From the NCBI GenBank assembly GCA_027886175.1, contig JAJNNQ010000006.1, forward strand, positions 4,464,001-4,528,000: a stretch of DNA of 64,000 bases, in the 5' to 3' direction. Below the pieces are notes generated by a model. That model did no database searches. It was not told where the DNA came from and worked only from the letters and a program-made list of their open reading frames with translations. Of the stretch, positions 60,448 through 64,000 are shown piece after piece (position 1 is the stretch's first letter; every line of letters starts with the position of its first letter). The stretch is from Phylloscopus collybita. Its lineage: Eukaryota > Chordata > Aves > Passeriformes > Phylloscopidae. The position numbers and the translations under genes were made by a program.

Positions 60448-63400
60448 TCCACTGTCTTTCCATAGTACCAGCCTAACTGGTTTACAACAAAAGTAATTTT
60501 CCCCACTTGAAAAATCCATACTAAAACCAAATTGTCTCCAGGAAACATTTATTTAGCTATAAGATATCATATTAGCAATGAAAACAAGATGATTACATAG
60601 AATATTAGCAAACTATCTGATAGGTTTAATTGGTAAAATCTAAGCCTTACCTGTGTATGGAAACCCAAAAAATTATGATAATTTAATAGTCATACAAAGT
60701 TTTGGGTTTGACTGTATAGAGTTTTGACAGACAAAACACAATGTATACCCAAGAGGGGAAAAAAATTAAAAATAGAAGAGAAAGACTGAAGTTCTTTACA
60801 GCCTTGCTTTGCCACAATGCAAAAAATCTGTCACACTGGGTGCAGGCTCATGTCTGGAGATATAGAGCAGAAGATACAAGCTGAGTTTGTTTAGTTTGGA
60901 TGAAAGGAAGAGAAAACATAAAACCATATGTCTGTCAAAATCTGAACTAGTGAGTATAGATTCATGATGTAGATGTCAAAAGAGAGACAAATTAAACCCT
61001 AGAAAACTCTATTTGTCTTCATGGGTTATTAAAGAAGACTCTGAATTACACTAGGATATACATTTGTACTTTGTAGATAACTAAAATTCAGTAAGATGAT
61101 TCCAGTGAGATGCACAGGACTTGAGCAAGTATATATGTACTGAAATATTAACACAGAGGTGACAGGTGGGCTTGTTTTTGCAGGTGAGCTTTCCTAAGCT
61201 AAGGTAGACAACATATCAAAGACTAGTCCTCCTGAGTACGTCAAGTACAGGGAGTTGTCAGGGGTGCACATATTGTACAGGAGAATGGGTAGAAAATGAA
61301 GATTACCTGGTAGTCATAGTATTAGTGCATGAGATGAGCCTCAAGATTAAGTCCTTGCTACAAACCAGAGGAAGAAGATACCAAATTTTGTATTTTAGGT
61401 AAGTGCCTCAACTGCTAAGCTTTTGAAATATTCTAACAAAAAGTAGGAGGAGGAGCTTTTCAACTTGATGCAACATTTTGATGTGAAGGATGACTGGGGA
61501 CAAGTTGCACATAATGACAGACATATTTATTGAAAAGAGATGATACTATGTTTGTTGCTCACTCTGTCCATCTCCTGACACATTTTGGATCAAAGCTGAC
61601 TCAAATCTGCTCTCTCTCGGTGCGATGAGGTGCACCAGGACCCGCAATGAAGCACAGACTCTGAGGCTTTTGGCCTGAAGGCTGGGTCTCAGCTGTTTGA
61701 GTGGCAATGATATGAAGCAACATATATTCAGAGAGGCAAACAGATCTTTGGTTGGTTTTAAGACTTTTAAATGAAAAACAAAATAAAAAAACAGAATGAA
61801 AACCAGATTGCAACTGGAAAGCATTCAGGCCATGGAAATATTACTGGACAAAACCAAAGCACCTTTGAGATCTCTTAGGAGGTTTTCTCAAATTTGGCAC
61901 TGTCCCTAGCACTTGTTCAGCATTGCATTCCACTGTGTTATATAATGACAGTGTGGAACAAGTTTAAATTCATTATCTATTGGATTAAAACAAATAATAC
62001 ACAAAAAAATTAGTGAACCAGACAATGTTGTTGAATGTTTTCATTGTAAGCACAATTGGCAGGCAGCTTGCTGTACAATTGTATTTGGTAGCTCAAAGGG
62101 AGAAAGGGGAGAGGCATTAACTCATGCTTTGATCTTCCTTTAGCCTCCAATTGTGAAAGCCATTCCTGTTAGCTCTGATATTTTGAAGGATTACGTCCGT
62201 CTCTTTTGTCACTTCAAAACTGACTTTCTCCTGGAAGGTTTGGACAAAGATTAGTTCTTGCTAGGAGAAAGTGCATATGTTTTGGGCATGCCTCTTGACT
62301 GCAGGAAAGATCTTGTTCTTGGCTTTTTTCTCCCAGTTAAAAGGATCAGGCTCAGCTGAGTGAGCTCCAAGAGCTCTCATATGACTGCTGTGATTGCCCA
62401 CATTTGATCTTCTGTGGCTGTTTTCTTTTGTTAGGTTCCTAGAAACACCAAGGGATTTAAAAGTACCCTAAACCAGATCAGAGCACACCATGGATTTTAA
62501 GAATTTTGGAACCATTAAACTGCATAGCTGTTCTCTCCCATGGTATGTATCCATACTGTGGTTATACACTTTTCTTGGTTTATTAAGCTCCTTTCCAGCT
62601 GGCTTCAGTGCCCAGCCAGTCTTCTGGTGCTTTTGGGACTCTTCTCAACACCCACACATTCAAAAGCCTGTAAATAGTCTGTGAAGCAATATGAGCTCTG
62701 ACCTTACAGTCCCCTTTGGACACAAACGTAAAATAAATAACCCACTGCAACAGCTGGGTAAGTATTTATTAGTCCTCTGTGGGAGTCATACTCAGCATAG
62801 GGAAGAATATTTCAGTGAAACACTTCAGATCACTCATGCTTTGTTTTATTTCCTTTCTAATCTTATAAATAAGCAAACTCTTTTTTTTTTGTGGTTTTTT
62901 TTTTGCTTTTTTTTTGTTATAGTCACACTATTACAGTTTGGCAAACACTGAGCTAACTTGAAGAAAGCTCAAGCTGCTCTTGAAACATTCTCTTGGTCTA
63001 AAGTTTAGATATTTTCTCACTTGTATAATCAAATGTCTGTCAGTCAAACCTCTCCCAGCCTCACTTATCTAATTAAAAATATGTCTCTGCTTTTGTTTTC
63101 ACTTTGCCTGCATTAAGCTTCATGTAGTACTCTGTTTGCCACATTTTCAATATCCATGTCTTATTTCAAGTGTCTCCTTTATTCCCAGCAGCTGTTATAG
63201 TTTTCCTTTTCTTTCAGAGTAATATTTGTCTTACTTAAGTGATTTGTTTTATTATTTCCAGTTGGTGTACCTAACTTCATTATTTTTCTATTCCCTCACT
63301 AGTTTTTTTGTTATTTTGACTTCTTCTCCCCAACTTTTACCTTATGCACTTATATAATTCTTCTGTTACTAGGTGCTTTCAACAGAACTTATCTTTGTTT

Positions 63401-63757
63401 GCTTTCCTTATATTTTTTCTCCTGTGGGATTTACTTTATTGGTCTTGCCAAGTATTTACATTACCTTCACTATTTTTCTGTTTTATATGTTTGTTTTAAT
63501 ATTTATTTTGTCTTGTGTTTTTCTTCATGATAAATCAAATAAAGTCTCTGCTTCTCATATTAAAATGCATCTCTGCAGTAATATAAGTTTGCAATGATGA
63601 CATGACAACTAGTACTTCAAGCCCACTGCTCCTTTTCAACTCAAACAGTGACAATGTTAAAGGCTTCAGAGAAAAAGAGGAAAGTCTCTACCACAAAAAT
63701 GCTGTCTTTTATACTGCTGTTTTTAGGCACACCTGAAACCCCAGGCCTTTCCAAGAA

Positions 63758-63788
63758 TGACCTTCTTCTATGTCATAGAAGAAGGTCA
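63758..63788. repeat. Perfect hairpin, 15-bp arms, 1-base loop
   Basis: TGACCTTCTTCTATG (63758-63772) and CATAGAAGAAGGTCA (63774-63788) are exact reverse complements around a single T. Confidence 0.93.
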
Positions 63789-64000
63789 CAAAAAGTGACA
63801 AAAGAGAGTATGTTCAGGGAGGAGTAGGAGCAGCACTGTTAGAAACTCAGAAATTCTCTCCTTGATAGCAGGTCCTTCTCCTGTTGCTTCTATTCTCTTC
63901 CAGTCCTATAAGAATAGAATACATGCCCTTCTTCATGAACAGTGTGGTAAGCCCTGTGGACATTGTTCGAACTGGAGGAAGGTATTTTATGCATTCTTAT

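Larger units (their letters stand above)
60051..64000. other. Unique AT-rich non-coding DNA
   Basis: No gene or transposon was recognised. It has an A run at about 60149-60163, a T/G-rich patch at about 62880-62919, the second copy of the 53-bp dispersed repeat and a 31-bp hairpin at 63758-63788. The stretch 62010-62340 is of more balanced composition and may be conserved. The frame at 61546-61824 has no family signature. Confidence 0.5.

Noticed and set aside
60840..60910. Possible CR1 remnant ('GCTGAGTTTGTTTAGTTTGG')
   Set aside because: Only about 40 bases resemble CR1 text and the neighbours do not continue it; it is too weak to annotate.

Overview
The window reads as non-coding songbird nuclear DNA: AT-rich intergenic or intronic sequence. 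I found no convincing protein-coding exon, tRNA, rRNA, CRISPR array or bacterial or organelle feature. The evidence for a bird, probably a passerine, is repeat-based. About a dozen fragments of the avian CR1 LINE occur in both orientations and cover roughly 7 kb (about 11%). They include CR1-J-like copies with the 3' text 'GGCCAGGAGTTGGACTCGAT'. There are also three solo LTRs, one of which starts with the songbird-type 'TGTCTTGGTTTGGAAAGACA'. Family names come from recognition by eye, not from a database search.

Layout. 1-5477 is unique AT-rich DNA with small repeats. 5478-6575 is a CR1 (+) interrupted by an A/C-rich tract. 8457-9345 (-) and 11095-12214 (+) are two CR1 copies that keep part of the endonuclease region and the 3' region but have lost the reverse transcriptase core. 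13500-14203 is a CR1 3' end (+). 14204-22225 is unique DNA with microsatellites. 22226-22977 is a CR1 (-) whose 5' segment is inverted, as in twin priming. 23081-23413 is a solo LTR. 23419-35479 is mostly unique, with a 49-bp poly(A) and an old CR1 tail at about 29560-29700. 35480-35831 and 39583-40096 are CR1 (-). 45331-46350 is a CR1 (-) with a 296-bp LTR inserted in it. 47014-47786 is a 773-bp solo LTR. 51370-51705 is a CR1-J-like 3' end (+). 59417-59850 is a CR1 (+) without its 3' end, followed by a 130-bp (GGGAA)26 array. The rest to 64000 is unique.

No genes work together here; the biology is the record of retrotransposition. CR1 elements inserted and were truncated, inverted or internally deleted. 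LTR elements inserted later, at least one of them into an existing CR1, and recombined to solo LTRs. Simple repeats then expanded. All open reading frames in the window are either CR1 ORF2 remnants, antisense shadows of CR1, or translations of low-complexity DNA. Several unique stretches look denser in sequence complexity and could be conserved non-coding elements, but that is an impression that needs an alignment. I did not see a previously undescribed biological system.
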